Source: Dromaius novaehollandiae
Lineage: Eukaryota; Chordata; Aves; Casuariiformes; Dromaiidae
Length of the DNA: 64,000 nt
Reading direction: 5' to 3'
Assembly: GCF_036370855.1 (NCBI RefSeq)
Contig: NW_026991398.1
Span: 1,116,001 to 1,180,000 of the forward strand
The position numbers and the translations under genes are program-made. Positions within the stretch are counted from its first letter, which is position 1; each line of letters opens with the position of its first letter. Shown piece after piece: positions 1-11,789 of the stretch. The notes below the pieces were generated by a model that searched no databases, had not been told where the DNA came from, and worked only from the letters and a program-made list of their open reading frames with translations.

Positions 1-373
1 CCGACTCCTACCTCAGGGAAGTTGGGCTTCTTGTGGTTAGTGCCTGTTTAGGCTTTGGGTGTTTCGTTTTCATTGTGGTGTCCTACGTGCAGATCTTCAC
101 TGCTGTGCTGAGGATCCCCTCTGAGCAGGGCCGGCACAAAGCCTTTTCCATGTGCCTCCCGCACCTGGCCGTGGTCTCCCTGTTTGTCAGCACTGGCACA
201 TTTGCCTACCTGAAGCCCCCCTCCCTCTCTGCAACAGCTCTGGATCTGGTGGTGGCTGTTCTGTACTCGGTGGTGCCTCCAGCAGTGAACCCCTCATCTA
301 CAGCATGAGGAACAAGGAGCTCAAGGAGGCACTGAGGAAACTGATTCAAGTGGTACTGTTTCAGCAGCAATAA
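1..373 (+). pseudogene. OR14-like olfactory receptor, 3' part, frameshifted and cut by the window edge
   Basis: The frame beginning at base 3 encodes the second half of an OR14-like receptor: the end of extracellular loop 2 (SDSYLRE), TM5, the IPSEQGRHKAFSMC motif at the loop 3/TM6 border, TM6 and TM7. The intact paralogues in this window read NPLIYSMRN at the end of TM7. Here one C is missing from the C run at about 291-294, so the frame reads NPSSTA and stops at 306-308. The expected tail (LIYSMRNKELKEAL and on) is still present in the next frame, ending at the TAA at 371-373. Gene orientation is plus and the first half lies outside the window. The lesion is a single-base loss in a homopolymer, so an assembly error is possible. 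If real, the protein would lack its cytoplasmic tail. Confidence 0.9.
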
Positions 374-1455
374 GCTGCCCATCTCCCTTCACAAGCGGTT
401 TCCAATTTGTCTCACATAACTCTTGTGCTTTGGGAGTTCTGTCTGTGATAATCATGTTTGTACAGAAATGTTTGAATTCCTCCCATTGCTCCAGAGGCAT
501 GAACCAACATCTGTCTGAGCCAGAGGCCTTCTGTAAATGTGTCTATCACTGTGTCAGAGCTGACCTCCCAACTCGCATCTCTGTAATAAAGCAGGATTTC
601 CTCAGTACAGTGCCGGAAGGTTGGGCTCTTCTTCCACAGTGGGAGCCACGAACGCACTCAGGGAGTTGCACCTGAAAAGGCCCAGCTGCCGTGCTTGAGT
701 TTTCCATGGGCTAAGGGGGGATGAGCTCATAGGGTGATGTGTGAGGGAATGAGGGCTGGATTCAGCTCTCACTTGTGGCTGCCCTGCGGCAGGGTGAGTG
801 GTCAAGCGGTATCTGCTGGGGACTGTCCCACGTATTAGAGGGCTGGTGAGAGATGCCCATCCTTCTGCAAGGGAGTAGGGAGTCACCAGAAGAGCACAGG
901 GGATCTCCAGGGACAGCATGTGCCTGGGATGGGCAGTGAGTAGAGACTCCCAAAACCAAGTGGAGTCATCCAAAATATAGGGCCAAACCAAGGAACACAC
1001 CAAATCAGGGCTCTGCAGTCTCAGGAGAGGCAGTGGGGACTCATCCGGCACAGGGAAGGCAGCCTCAGGAGTGGTTCATGTCACCTGCAATGAAAACCCA
1101 TGGCTGCATCTCGGGACACACCTGACCCCATCCTGAGCCATTTGAAATGCCTTGTGATTGCTCTGAGCATCCTCCAGAGCCACAGACACCTGGGGAGGGG
1201 CTTGTCAGGTGCAGTGATGCTGGGTCAGCCAGGTCCACCCTGACCAGTACGGCCAGTGTGGAGTCACCCCGGGGCCCCACAGCTGCTCACTCTGCAGAGC
1301 AGCACCACCAGCCTGGGAAGCACAGCAGAGGGGTGCAGGAATGGCTGGCGAGGCCAGCACAGACACACTGATCTGAGGAAAGGCTCTCTGGAGAACAAGG
1401 ACATCTCTTGAGAAGAGCAAAGGAACGATTGTGGGCTTGCAGGGAGGAATTAATG
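374..1455 (+). repeat. OR 3'-flank low-copy repeat, copy next to the 5'-edge pseudogene
   Basis: This is noncoding DNA downstream of the receptor pseudogene. It matches the 3' flanks of the other receptors: 1,280-1,450 matches 62,660-62,800 in the same orientation, and 700-960 matches the parts that read tccatgggctaa and ggctggtgagagatgcc. It shows that receptor and flank were duplicated as one unit. No coding frame is supported. Confidence 0.75.
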
Positions 1456-2483
1456 AAAACCTGCTTCTGTGAGTGTCAGCTCAGGGCAGGCTGCTCTGTC
1501 GCTGGACACTTCTACTAACCGAATCTATTCATTGTATCATATATCATCGTTCCTTCCCTTTCCTCTAAGAGTTCTCCAGTTTCCAACAGATGTTGAGTAA
1601 CCTTGGTGTTCCGTCTGAGAATGCTGTCGAGTTGATGGAAGGTTACTCCAAGTGTTACTGATGTATTAAATGGATCCAAACAAAGCCATCATTTGTTCAG
1701 TCATGTGAGAAGTTAACCAGTAAGTCTGCGTGGTGATTTGGTCAAAAACATAGGTCACATTACAACGGCTTTTGTCGCCTTCCGTGTCTGCAGTACCCAT
1801 CTCACTCTATTGTCATAACCAGGTGCAGCTTCCCATCCCATGTGTTATTACATACAGCTACATTTAGACTAACGTTAGATCTTAGGGTCAGTGTAACATT
1901 ATGGCTATCAGTCCTTGACCTTGTGCTAATGATACAGATGGTATTTCTCTTGTAACTATAGTTTTAAAGATGGGTTGTGACTGATCTTCAATAACAAAGT
2001 TGTCCCATGGGCAATGTGAAAAGGCAGAACCTGTTAGAGACACATTTCAGGCGTTTTTTCCAGTTATCAGTGTCCCCACGGTTAGCAGGTAACACCACAC
2101 TTCCCTGCAAGAGAAGACACCTAGGTCTTGGACATAATCCAAGCCTCACTTATGGTTAACTTACTCCCTTCAGGGTCTACAGCATCCCGTACTCCTTTTC
2201 CATGGTAAAAGAGCACCGTCACCCATACTGATCTCTGAGCTGGATGTTTAATCACAGCCTCATCTCCAGGTCTTTAATTGGGTTTTCTTTCGGTTTTAAC
2301 AGGAATTCATGCAGCTACTGACACAACCCCCTTATCTATGGGACTTCCCGCGGGAGTTTGTCGCTTATTTAGCCGACTTACTACTTCCCACAAATGGGAA
2401 CCCCACTTAGAAGTAGTCTATGAGAGAAGAGTCACTGTTGCTTCTGTCATCCACTCCATCCTTCTACTACCTTGTTGCTGTGC
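1456..2483. other. Unassigned AT-richer island between two copies of the OR 3' flank
   Basis: This stretch is clearly lower in GC than both sides and has no paralogue elsewhere in the window. It contains no ORF worth calling: the longest, a 74-codon frame at 2,278-2,502, resembles nothing I recognise. A good-looking splice acceptor (pyrimidine-rich run, then AACAG) ends at about 2,301. Because it separates two copies of the same flank sequence, it is probably an insertion or the remnant of an older repeat. Confidence 0.4.
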
Positions 2484-2745
2484 CTGGGTTTCCATGGGCT
2501 AAGGAACATGAGCTCATGGGGTGATGTGTTAGGGAACGTGGGCTGGATTCAGCCCTCCCTTGTGGGGGCCCAGTGGCCCTGAGGACAGTGAGTGGTCAAG
2601 AGGTCTCTGCTGGGGACTGTGTCACCTATTAGAGGGCTGGTGAGAGATGCCTATAGTTCTGGCAGGGAGAATGGAGCCACTCGGAAAGCAGAGGGGATCT
2701 CCAGGGGGAGTTTGTGCCTGGAGTGGGCAGTGAGTGCTGTGCTGG
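2484..2745 (+). repeat. Second, truncated copy of the OR 3'-flank repeat
   Basis: Bases 2,490-2,735 repeat 700-960 in direct orientation, about 1.8 kb away. The shared phrases include tccatgggctaa, gagtggtcaag and gagggctggtgagagatgcc. No receptor coding part accompanies this copy. Confidence 0.75.
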
Positions 2746-4529
2746 GGAGAGGGGCTGCCCAGAGGGGCTGCAGGCAGCCAGGGTTAAGGATCTCTGCTCA
2801 TGAGAGCAGTGGAGACCTGGAGTGCCTGGCCTCCATTTCCTTGTGCCATTGCTGGTCCCCAGGTGTGGGGCTGATGGGGAGGCTGACACCCCTCTCTGCC
2901 CCCCAGCAGCTGCTGTGCCCTGCAGAGGGGCTGGGGCTGTGGGGTGAGTGCCCAGAGCTCTGCAGCCCCCTGCCACAGGCACTGCTGTGGGGCCACCCCA
3001 GCCTGGGCTGCTCTGCTGGGTGGGCTGTGAAGAGGGCAGGGGAGGTGGGGAGAGCTGAGGAGGGTCTGGTCTGGACTGGAAAGGACCCAGAGAGGACAAA
3101 TGTCAGCAGGCAGCTCCTGCGTGTGAAGGGCAGTGTGGGAGCACACAGCCATGTGCTTGCAGGCAAATGCAGGTCTGCTGGGAAAGGCAGCAGGACATGG
3201 TGGGTGCAGGAGAGAAGAGCCCAGGTTGTTCCCTGTGTTTCACGGACACACTGGGGAAGCTGCCCCAGGGCCATCGTCCCAGAGCAGCCCCTCACATCAC
3301 CCCTTTCCAGCACTGGCTGCTCACCCAGCTGTGGGGTGGTCCATGGCCAGCTCCGTCCTCCTGCAGGTCCCTGTATCCTGATAGAGGGGAAAAGGCCAGC
3401 CTTGCATGGGCTCTCTTCTGCACCAGAACCCAGCAGATCCTGGAGCATGGTGTCTGCTGACCTCCATGTGTGGCACAGCCTGGGCTGGGTAGGGGCTGCG
3501 TGCTTTGACCCCTCAGACTCCAGGGGATCATTTAAGAGTCATTTAAGAATACCCCAGCCCTTTCCATGTCCGAGGTCTGTGGTTCCAGGTCTAGCCGAGC
3601 TCTGGCTTTCCTCACTCCATCCCTGTGTGCAGGGACAAGTTCTCAATGTTCCCCCTGGGCAGCCCGTGCCCCTTCCACCTTCTGTGCACTTCCACCCCGG
3701 CACCCTGAGCACTGCTGCTGCTGCCAGGGCAGAGGTGGAGGATCCCCCGGAGCGGCTGCTCAGGGAGCTCCCCAGGGAAACGCTGTGCCCAGGCCCAGCC
3801 CCAGCCCCAGCCCCAGCATGGCAGAGGGGAGCTGCCCTCTCCCAACCCACCCTGGCAGTGCCAGCCCCACCTCAGCCCCCTCCTGAAAGGCTCCAGCACA
3901 GCCCTGGAGGGAGCTGGAGCTGCCTCAGGCCCCAGGGCAGTCTGGCAGCAGGAGGGTTTGACATGGGCACAGCAGCAGCAGTGCTGGGAGCAGGGGAGGA
4001 GCAGGGAAATTGGGGTGAAGATTCCTGCCCTCGGCTGCATGGCCAGGGCACTGGATGGGTGATGCCTTTCAGGCCAGCCAGGCTCCAGGTTTGGGGTGGA
4101 TGCCAGCTCAAGGGTGGGAGCATGGGATTCTCATGGTCTTCAGTGCAGCCATGACAGTGGTGAAGGCAAGTAGGCAGACCTAGGCTCACGGAACTGCAAA
4201 GGCTGGGGGTGGGAAAGGCATGGGGGATGGGGATCATGGGGGGATGGGGGGCAGTGGGGCAGGGTGAGCAGCCCTGCTCAGGGCCCTATGGCTGGACCAC
4301 GTAGGCCCAAGGCTGCTGAGGCTGCTTCAACATCAGCTCTGTGCTGGGAACAGCAGGGTTTCACCCTTTGCGGGGAGCAGCCTGCAGTGGGGCCACAAGT
4401 GGGGCCCTGTCGTGGACACAGGCCCTGTCCTCTTCAGAAACAGAGGACGAGGGAGCATGGGGCTGGCCAAGGGCTCTGCCCCTTGCCTGCTGGGAGTCCA
4501 GCCCATGGAAAGGCAGATCTTGTCCCTGT
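2746..4529. other. GC-rich spacer without a supported gene
   Basis: Long open frames run on both strands here, including a 520-codon frame on the plus strand (2,592-4,154). Several frames are open at once, the composition is simple and GC-biased, and no domain, signal or conserved motif is visible. I treat the open frames as a consequence of few AT-rich stop codons. A short CCCAGC-type repeat lies inside. Confidence 0.5.
3793..3818 (+). repeat. CCCAGC simple repeat, about four units
   Basis: Consecutive hexamers of the type CCCAGC are visible at the end of the 2.7-4.5 kb GC-rich spacer. Confidence 0.85.
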
Positions 4530-4720
4530 GCCCGGGGTCTTTCCATTCATGGAGTTGCAGAGGAGTTTTGGTGGGATCAGACCCCCCGGAGGTCTCCAGT
4601 CCAACCTCCCACGCAAAGCAGGGCTGCTTAGAGCCCTACGGTCTTGTCTGTGATCTCTGAACTGCACCTGACCCCAGTTACCATCCCCAGGCCTGCTCTG
4701 CTCTTGTCCAGTCACAGCGG
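4530..4720 (-). mobile_element. CR1 LINE 3'-end fragment
   Basis: The plus strand reads gaggtctccagtccaacct followed by cgcaaagcagggct. This is the reverse complement of the characteristic CR1 3' untranslated tail, so the element points to the minus strand. The same piece occurs inverted at 63,691-63,840 and marks the outer border of the two mirrored arms of the window. Confidence 0.75.
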
Positions 4721-6961
4721 GACGGCACCTCTCGTTGGTGGGTCACTGCCCTGCCTGCCTTGCCAGCACCCTCAGCTCCCAGCTCCCCTTTAACTGGCTG
4801 TCAGGCAAGAGCTGCTGCTGTGCCTGTACGGCCAATGTTTTTACTTACAACCTTCTCTGGGATCTGCTTGGGTCCCAGCTTCCCTTGCCAAGGCTTTCCT
4901 GACTGTAGTCGGACACAGGTCTGAGGCAGAGATGGGGAGTTGGGTCAGCAGGATGGGGACAGGGTCAGGTCAGGACCCAAGAGGTGCAGGGCCAAGGACA
5001 GGCATATCCACAGCACAGCTCAGGCACAGCCCAAGGACAAGGGCAGCAGCTCCCTGCCAAGGGGATGAGGCCCCGCAATGAGTCCAGTCACTCTCCGTCT
5101 CCCCTGCTCTTGTGCCCAGCAGATCCCCCTCCCTGTCTGCCTGCAGCCCCTCCATGCCCACCCCGCTGCCCAGCACAGCGAGAGCCCTGGCCCTGCAGCC
5201 CCTCCAGCAGCTCCTGCTGCCACAGGGAAAGAACAGCCTGTACCAAGCTGGTGCACCGGGAAATCTGTTTCTCCTTCTCATTTTCTCTGGATGCTGCCCT
5301 GCTTTTCTGCTGGGACATCCCTGCTCCCCAGAGAGCCTTTGCCCAGGCAAATGTGTCCGTGCTGACCTGGCTGTTCCTGCATCCCTCTCCTGTGCTCCCT
5401 GCAGGGCCCCAGACTGGCGGTGCTACTTTCCAGAGCGAATGGGCTGTGGGACCACAGGGCCTTGGGCTGACTCCTGACTCTGCACTGTCTGTGCTGGTCG
5501 GGGTGGGAAGCAGACCCAGGCAGACATGGCTCAACACCTGGCACTGCTGGCACATGTCTGTGTGCACAGACAGTGCTCAGAGTGACCCCAGGTGTTTGCA
5601 ATGGCAGGAGATGTGTTCAGGTGGGCACTAGCTCCAGCCTGTGGTGTTTCACTGAGGGTGCAGGAATCACTCTCCAGGGCCCCTTCCCTGGGACTCCTGG
5701 GTCCCCACTGCCTCTCTGGGGATTGCAGAGCCCTCGTTTCCCCATGCATACCTGGATTTAGTGCTCTACCTTCTGGTTACTGCACCATCCACTATCCCTC
5801 ATTTTGTGAGGCTCCATTCAGTGCCCACCCCATGGGACATGCTGTCCCTGCAGATCCCCTGAGCTCTCCTGGGGTTCTCCTGGACATTCCCTTCCAGAAG
5901 GTTGTGCATCTGTCATCAGCACTGTCACCTGTGGGACAGCCAAGGGCAGGTGATTCAGAGATCATTCCCCATCTCCACTGGTCACTGACCGACGAGCCTT
6001 GAATCCAGTCCTCAGTCCCTAACAGATCACCCAGGGACTGCACCTCATCCCCTGGAGCCTGTCGAGTTCAGAAGCAGAAGAACAGGTCCTTTCATGGTGT
6101 AATCCCTTGGGCATATTTTTGACTCCATCTTCTGAAGAAAGGCCAGACTTCAGTGACATCACTCTCCTTTTATTATGGAAGTGTTATTCCGGTATAAGGG
6201 TGCCCATTGCTTGGTCCTGCCCGAGGTCACAGAAATGCACAAGGATTCACCACATTACAAGAGCGCTTAGGCTGTATACACACACAAGAGCACAGCAGGA
6301 CAGGGTGGAAGTGAGGAGAGCAGCCCTGAAAAGAGAAAGTCCTGCTGCTCTTGGTGGACGAGTCCTTTGCATAGGGGCTGCAGCGAGGACATGCCGGCTG
6401 TGATGGTGAGGGGAAGGTGGTGAGGAGCAGAGGGTCTGTCCCCACAAGCTGCATCCAGGCTCTCCTCCCCTCCACTCCCACTCCTCAGTGTTCGTTGGAG
6501 CGCAGGAGAGGGAGGGGACCAGCCCACGGTGACACTTGGCTGCCACCCTTGCAGGAGGGGGGTGTGAGATCACACCCTGACTGCGGCCAGGGGAGCTGAG
6601 CTCTCCTAATGGACATGGGACCCATGGTCTCATCCCACGTGTACTCATCTGAGCCTGACTCTGTCCTGCTGACCTCCCTTGGTATAGCACCGAAAGAGAC
6701 ACTGCAAAGGGAAACTCTCCCCATTGCAGAGGGGGCATCTGAGGGAGCTCAGACTAGCAGGCTCTGAGGTTCCCCCATCCATACTGATGAAGGGGGAAGC
6801 CTGGCTTCCTGCTTCAACACAGTCTCTGGGTCAGGTTCAAATGAGAAATGCCTGAGGATAAGTGGCATGAATGAGAAAAGTAAGAAAGAAATGAATGAAC
6901 AGCATGTATCCTTGATGCCAGATACCCTGGGAATGACGAGTGGATGCACATGGGATGGTTA
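4721..6961 (-). repeat. 3' flank of OR1 (low-copy repeat, minus orientation)
   Basis: This noncoding stretch lies downstream of OR1. It is the inverted counterpart of 58,566-60,649 and 61,085-63,260. Landmarks are the phrase ttctgaagaaaggccagac at about 6,130, the phrase gctgggacatccctgctcc at about 5,310, and the repeated receptor-side segment at 6,740-6,850. Long open frames at 4,984-5,631 and elsewhere are not conserved as proteins between the copies. Confidence 0.75.
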
Positions 6962-7894
6962 TTAGTGCTGACATTGTACCAGCTGAATCATCTTCCCCAG
7001 GGCATCCTTGAGCTCCTTGTTCCTCATGCTGTAGATGAGGGGGTTCAATGCTGGAGGCATCACTGCATACAGAACAGCCACCACCAGATTGAGAGCTGGG
7101 GAAGAGAGGGAGGGGGGCTTCAGGTAGGCAATCATTGCAGTGCTGACAAACACGGAGAGCACGGCCAGTTGAGGGAGGCACATGGAAAAGGCTTTGTGCC
7201 GGCCCTGCTCAGAGGGGATCCTCAGCACAGCAGTGAAGATCTGCACATAGGATACCACAATGAAAACAAAACACCCAAAGATTAAACAGCCGCTAATCAT
7301 AAGAACCCCAAGTTCTCTGAGGTAGTAGCCTGAGCAGGAGAGCTTGAGAAGCTGAGGAATTTCACAGAAGAATTGCTCTACTGCATTGCCTTGGCAGAGG
7401 GGTATCAAAAATGTGTTAGCAGTGTGCAGCACAGCATACAGAAAACCAGTGCCCCAGGCAGCTGCTGCCATTTTGACACAGGTTCTGCTGTCCACGAGGG
7501 TCCCATAGTGCAGGGGTCTGCAGATGGCAACATAGCGGTCATAGGCCATGACTGTGAGGAGACAATATTCTGCTATGAACAAGAAGAGAATCAGAAAGAC
7601 CTGGGCAACACATCCTGAGTAGGAAATGGCCCTGGTGTTCCAGAGGGAATTGGCCATGGATTTGGGGACAGTGGTGGAGATGGTGCCAAGGTCGAGGAGG
7701 GAGAGGTTGAGGAGGAAGAAGTACATGGGGGTGTGGAGGTGGTGATTGCAGGCTACAGCTGTGATGATGAAGCTGTTGCCAAGCAGGGCAGCCAGGTAGA
7801 TGCCCAGGAAGAGCGAGAAGTGCAAGAGCTGCAGTTCCCTATTGTCCGCTAATGCCAGGAGGATGAAATCACTCAGTGAGCTGCAGTTGAGCAT
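6962..7894 (-). CDS. OR1: OR14-like olfactory receptor, intact
   Basis: A class II (gamma) olfactory receptor of 310 residues, a seven-helix odorant-binding GPCR of olfactory neuron cilia that signals through G-olf. Visible motifs: a probable N-glycosylation site NCS at residue 3, GN at 39-40 (TM1), LHTPMYFFL 53-61, Cys95 in TM3, MAYDRYVAIC 116-125, the loop-2 cysteines 167, 177 and 187, KAFSMC 234-239, and NPLIYSMRN 284-292. The ATG at 7,894 is chosen because it aligns with the starts of OR2 and OR3. An in-frame ATG six codons upstream is also possible, while the longer ORF (to 8,044) would run through the predicted splice acceptor into intron. Pro241-Gln242 replaces the usual PH of the paralogues. 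The name OR14J1-like would fit, but exact orthology cannot be decided. Confidence 0.95.
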   Translation of the reverse strand: MLNCSSLSDFILLALADNRELQLLHFSLFLGIYLAALLGNSFIITAVACNHHLHTPMYFFLLNLSLLDLGTISTTVPKSMANSLWNTRAISYSGCVAQVFLILFLFIAEYCLLTVMAYDRYVAICRPLHYGTLVDSRTCVKMAAAAWGTGFLYAVLHTANTFLIPLCQGNAVEQFFCEIPQLLKLSCSGYYLRELGVLMISGCLIFGCFVFIVVSYVQIFTAVLRIPSEQGRHKAFSMCLPQLAVLSVFVSTAMIAYLKPPSLSSPALNLVVAVLYAVMPPALNPLIYSMRNKELKDALGKMIQLVQCQH

Positions 7895-7918
7895 TCTTCC
7901 CCCTGCAGGCATGGGGGA

Positions 7919-10146
7919 CTGTCCAAAGAGGAAAAGACATTGACAAGTTAGGACAGACTTCTCTGAGCAAAATCTTCTGTTTCTTATAACCCCTCTGCCC
8001 AAACACACTCTCATTACCTCTCCCCATCTCAGCAGCACTGTCATTGAGCTCCATCGCTTGAGCTGTGGTTTGTGCTGGCCGAGTTTGCCATGATGAGCAG
8101 CAGCCTCTGCCCTTGGGCTCCAGAGGAGTCAGACCTGCTACAGCACTGCCTACATGGGAAGAGGGGGGACTAAAATTTGTAATCCCAGTTCCAGTCAGAT
8201 CTAATCCACTCATAATGTTGAATGGATTTTCAGCATCTTCACTCCCAGTTCCAAAAAAGGTAAGTTCATGAATAGTTTTAAGTTTTCTTTGGTTTTCCTT
8301 CAGCTGACGCTGTCACACCTGAGGAGGATTCCTGGGGATAGAAATCCTCAGCATTGCTGCTGCACTCAGAGGGACCAGCTGTGATTCCAGAGAGCCAAAA
8401 GGATTCACTCTGGCTTTAGTGCAGAGGCAGGAGAGCTGGCCTGTCCATCTGCCTTGCTCCCAGCTGCCCTGTGCTCACACCTTGGAGGTGGAGGACAGTT
8501 GCACCCGTATTACACAAAAAAGAAATGACACCATGGAGAGCAGAGGAATCCACTTCCAAAGTGCCCATCAGCACTCTTTCTGAGGGTGTGTGAGGCAGGT
8601 CTCAGCCCTCCCCTTCTAGCCAGAAACACATCAGACTCCTTCCAGCTGCCCACATCCAGCCACCCAGCAGCATGTCTGTCGCCTCAATATCAAGGTGGCT
8701 TCTCCCTGGGGCACCTACATAACACCCAGCTGCAATGGGAGAGCTGGGCCCTTCTGGAGGGCAGCTGCAGCCCAGCCAGACACCCCAGGGAAAAGGCAGA
8801 ATGTCCTAAGGATGGGGTGTCCTGACGAGAGAGTGGGCACATTCCCAGCCCCCCACACTGCACTGCCCAGAGCCCCACAGGCTAGAGGGGCACTTGGGCA
8901 CCTCACTGTCAAGGACACGTCTGCATGGCAGGATCTGCAGGGTCAGTGTTGTCTGAGCTGCATTAGAAACCCCCCTGCCCAGAGAGTCCAAGGGGAAGGA
9001 CAAGGGCAGCATGGGCAGGTGGGAAACACGGAGCAATGCCATGACATTTGTGCCCAGGGAGGCAGGGACAGGCAGGCACAGAGGGACACTCAGGAGTGTC
9101 TCCTCTCCTGCATGTCCAGCTGCCGAGGAAACAACCCGTGCCCTGGACCCCACAGCCTTGAGAGCAGGGGGCTGTGCTGGCTGGCAGAGGAGAGGAGGTG
9201 CCGGAGTTGATGGTTTCCTCTCACACTTTGAGCATGACTCTGCTGCCTGGAGCCGTCCCTGCGGGCAGCTGTTTCTCTGTCCCCACGTCTCTCCCCTGTC
9301 AGTGCTCACAGACCCCATCCCACCCGCTGGGTGCTCAGCTCTGCCCTGCAGAAACCTCCCGGGGGCAGGACACTGCCCAGGGCACCTCCGTGGTTGCAGG
9401 TGCTACGGAGCAGGGGAGACAAACCTTGCTGAGGCTGGAAAGGTGCTGCTGGCTCTGTCTGTAGGCTGAGGGGTGGAGGAAGGCATTTGCTGAGTGCCTC
9501 CCAGAGCTGCTCCTCTCTCAGTGTCCCTGTTTTGGAGCCTCTGTCCCCTGCCGAAACCTGACAGACCCATTGCTATTTCACCCCACCCAAAGAGAATAAA
9601 ACTGAAAACACACTCATGAGAGCTCCTTCCCTTTCGTGGTTCTCCTGCCTTGACCTTCCTTTTGGAAAGTCTCCTCCAGAAATGTCCTGAGAGTGAGCTG
9701 GAGCTGAGAGCAGCCCTGACCCACACAGCACCCTCTCAGCAGGAGAAGGAACCTGCCCTGCTGGGGCTTTCTCTTCCCACCCAGAGCTTCTCCCCACAGC
9801 ACCGTGGGGAGCTCCCCGGGCAGGCTCACTGCTGACCCTTGCGGGAGGCAGAGTCACTGCTCCAGGCACACAGCACTCCAGGGCACAGGGACACTGCTCT
9901 GGATCACAGCACTGCACAGACCTGTGAGCACACCCCAGCTTCACACCCCCACAGCTGTCCCTGGCAGAAGGGAGCAGGATGCCCTGTCCTTGTGAGGCTG
10001 TGACAGGGAATCTCTGCTCTGAAGCATCTTCTCCTCTGCAAAGGAGAAACTGGGAGAGCAATCCTTAAAAAACAATCGTGTGACTGGACAGGTTTCAAGA
10101 CCTTGCCAGGAACCTCAGTAGCATTGCCCTGCAGCCAGAGACTTAC
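7919..10146 (-). other. Predicted 5' intron of OR1 (2,228 bp)
   Basis: On the minus strand the donor at 10,146 reads ACACG|GTAAGT and the acceptor at 7,919 reads TTTGGACAG|TCC. That leaves 24 nt of 5'UTR (7,918-7,895) before the ATG. OR2 and OR3 have the same 24-nt spacing and the same donor. Between about 8.6 and 10.1 kb the intron is close to 96 percent identical to the OR3 intron by eye. Nearer the coding exon (7.9-8.3 kb) identity falls to about 80 percent. The open frames inside are not conserved proteins. Confidence 0.65.
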
Positions 10147-10445
10147 CGTGTCAAGGGCTTTGAAGATCTGTCCCACAGTGAGCTCTCCTCTGTCCTCCCA
10201 CTCCACACTGCCTTGCACTTCTCTCTGCCTTCTCTCAGCTCATGTCAGCAGCAGCAGGCAGTGCCCGCAGCCCTGCTGCTCTTGGCAGAGGAGCTGCTCC
10301 TGCACACAGCTGTGTCTGGGCAGTGCTGCCAGGTTGCCATGAGCTCCCTCCATCCCAGGAGCCTGGCCCCACTCAGGAGCAGAGGCCCAGCTGAAGACAC
10401 AAATGTCTCTGTCCCTTGTGCTCCTTCCTCCTGGGACATGTTCAC
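10147..10445 (-). promoter_or_regulatory. Predicted OR1 leader exon and promoter-proximal conserved block
   Basis: This 299-bp block aligns without a single indel to 30,834-31,132 and 55,095-55,393. Each copy lies at the same place upstream of an intact receptor and ends at a GTAAGT donor. The core (10,247-10,382) differs between the three copies at only one or two bases, although the flanking DNA of the second copy has drifted to about 84 percent. The frame that would join the OR ORF is open but has no ATG shared by all copies, so a noncoding leader exon is more likely. Its 5' limit (transcription start) cannot be seen. Confidence 0.6.
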
Positions 10446-11789
10446 TGCAATAAACTAAAATAATCACTGATGGTCCCTCTCTAAACACTGAAGGAAGACT
10501 GATTCCAGCATTGCACTTTGTCTCATCAGAGGATGGTTATCTGCAAGAGGTGGAAACATCCCATTCTGGAAGCCCCTAATCCCATCTCTTAGCTAGGCAG
10601 GACCCCTAGATGGAGACATAAAATAGAGTTTGTTTTCTGTTGTTCAGGTATTGTTTCAGATGAGTCAGTTTGGGCTTCTCAGGCTGCTTTAGAATGGCGA
10701 GGGATTCAGATCCTTCCTGTGAGCTCCACAAAAATACGCAGGAGGTGGGATTCCCCTTGCCCAGGCAGAAGTGAGCACAGCAGGGATGTCTGCATGCAAG
10801 ATCTTGGTCTATGCTCCCATTATAATCACTGGACATGGAAGGTGGGAGTTAGCTGATCACACACAAACACCTGGAGACATAGGAAGAGACAGAGGTGGTC
10901 CAAGGCATGTGCCAGTGTCTGCTTGCTCTGATGGAGCAAGTGTGACATCTACATCCTTCTGGAGCATGACTTGGCCAGGTAGGGAATTGCCTTGGCTGTG
11001 TTAAATGATACTAGGTGCCCTCTGCTACCAGAGCTCCACTCACTAGGAAGCTGAGACACAGGCAGATCCTGACGTTGCAAACAGTTGATGCCATCCAGTG
11101 CAGGCACTTGATTCCGTGACAGAGAAATAGGCCTGCAGGGCCATGTCGGATGTCTCGGGGGTCCAGCACAACCACAGGTCTCTAGCAGATATAGCACGGG
11201 AGCTATAGGAAAGCCCTGCCCCTTTGGAGTGGTTGCTGGGCGAGTGCCCCATGGCAACTCAGGTTTCCTACCAGCGCCCAAACAACTGGATCCTACTACT
11301 GCCTTTAGGCCAAGTCCATCCGATCTACAGCCAAGTGTTCTGCATAAATGGGAGAGGCATGTCACAAGGTCCCTGCTCTAGTCTCTGCACCCCTAAAAGC
11401 TTCTAACTTTCCTCCCCCTGAACCTCTTCTCACTCCCAGATGATATGAACAGGGAATGGGCTAATGATGACCTCAGTGTGGCTGGATCACAGGCTGCCCA
11501 GGCCCAGGGGCTTTTTCAGTTGCACCTTGTCCTTCCTGGAGATCAGTTCACCTCTGTCACAGGCCCCATGGTGCTGTGAATCAGCTCAGGCAGCAAATCC
11601 CTCTCCTGCCATTCCTGCACAGCCCAGCTCTGTTTCTCCCTGGCCTTGGGCACTGCAGGGTTTGCTCTCTTAGTGGGAACCTCCCTTCACCATTACATTG
11701 CCATCTGCTATCTATGCCAGCACAGCTCTGCTCTGAAGTGGGGCCATTGCACACATGGTGTCCTTGGCTCTTGGTAACAGTTTTCACCA
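10446..11789. other. Upstream region of OR1, duplicated but unassigned
   Basis: No gene is visible. The stretch is repeated in direct orientation at 31,133-32,450 and inverted at 54,001-55,094. For example, the run around 11,060-11,160 with caaacagttgatgccatcc is nearly the same in the inverted copy. It lies between the receptor leader exon and a CR1 element. Confidence 0.6.

Noticed and set aside
2592-4154. 520-codon plus-strand ORF
   Set aside because: It lies in GC-rich DNA with several other frames open on both strands, has low-complexity composition (Pro, Gly, Ser, Ala), and no domain, start context or paralogue conservation supports it.
10245-10445. 66-codon frame in the leader exon, open in all three copies (upstream ORF or small protein)
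   Set aside because: Only the OR1 copy has an ATG near its start; the other two have ATT there. The conservation is in the DNA and is not tied to a translatable frame.
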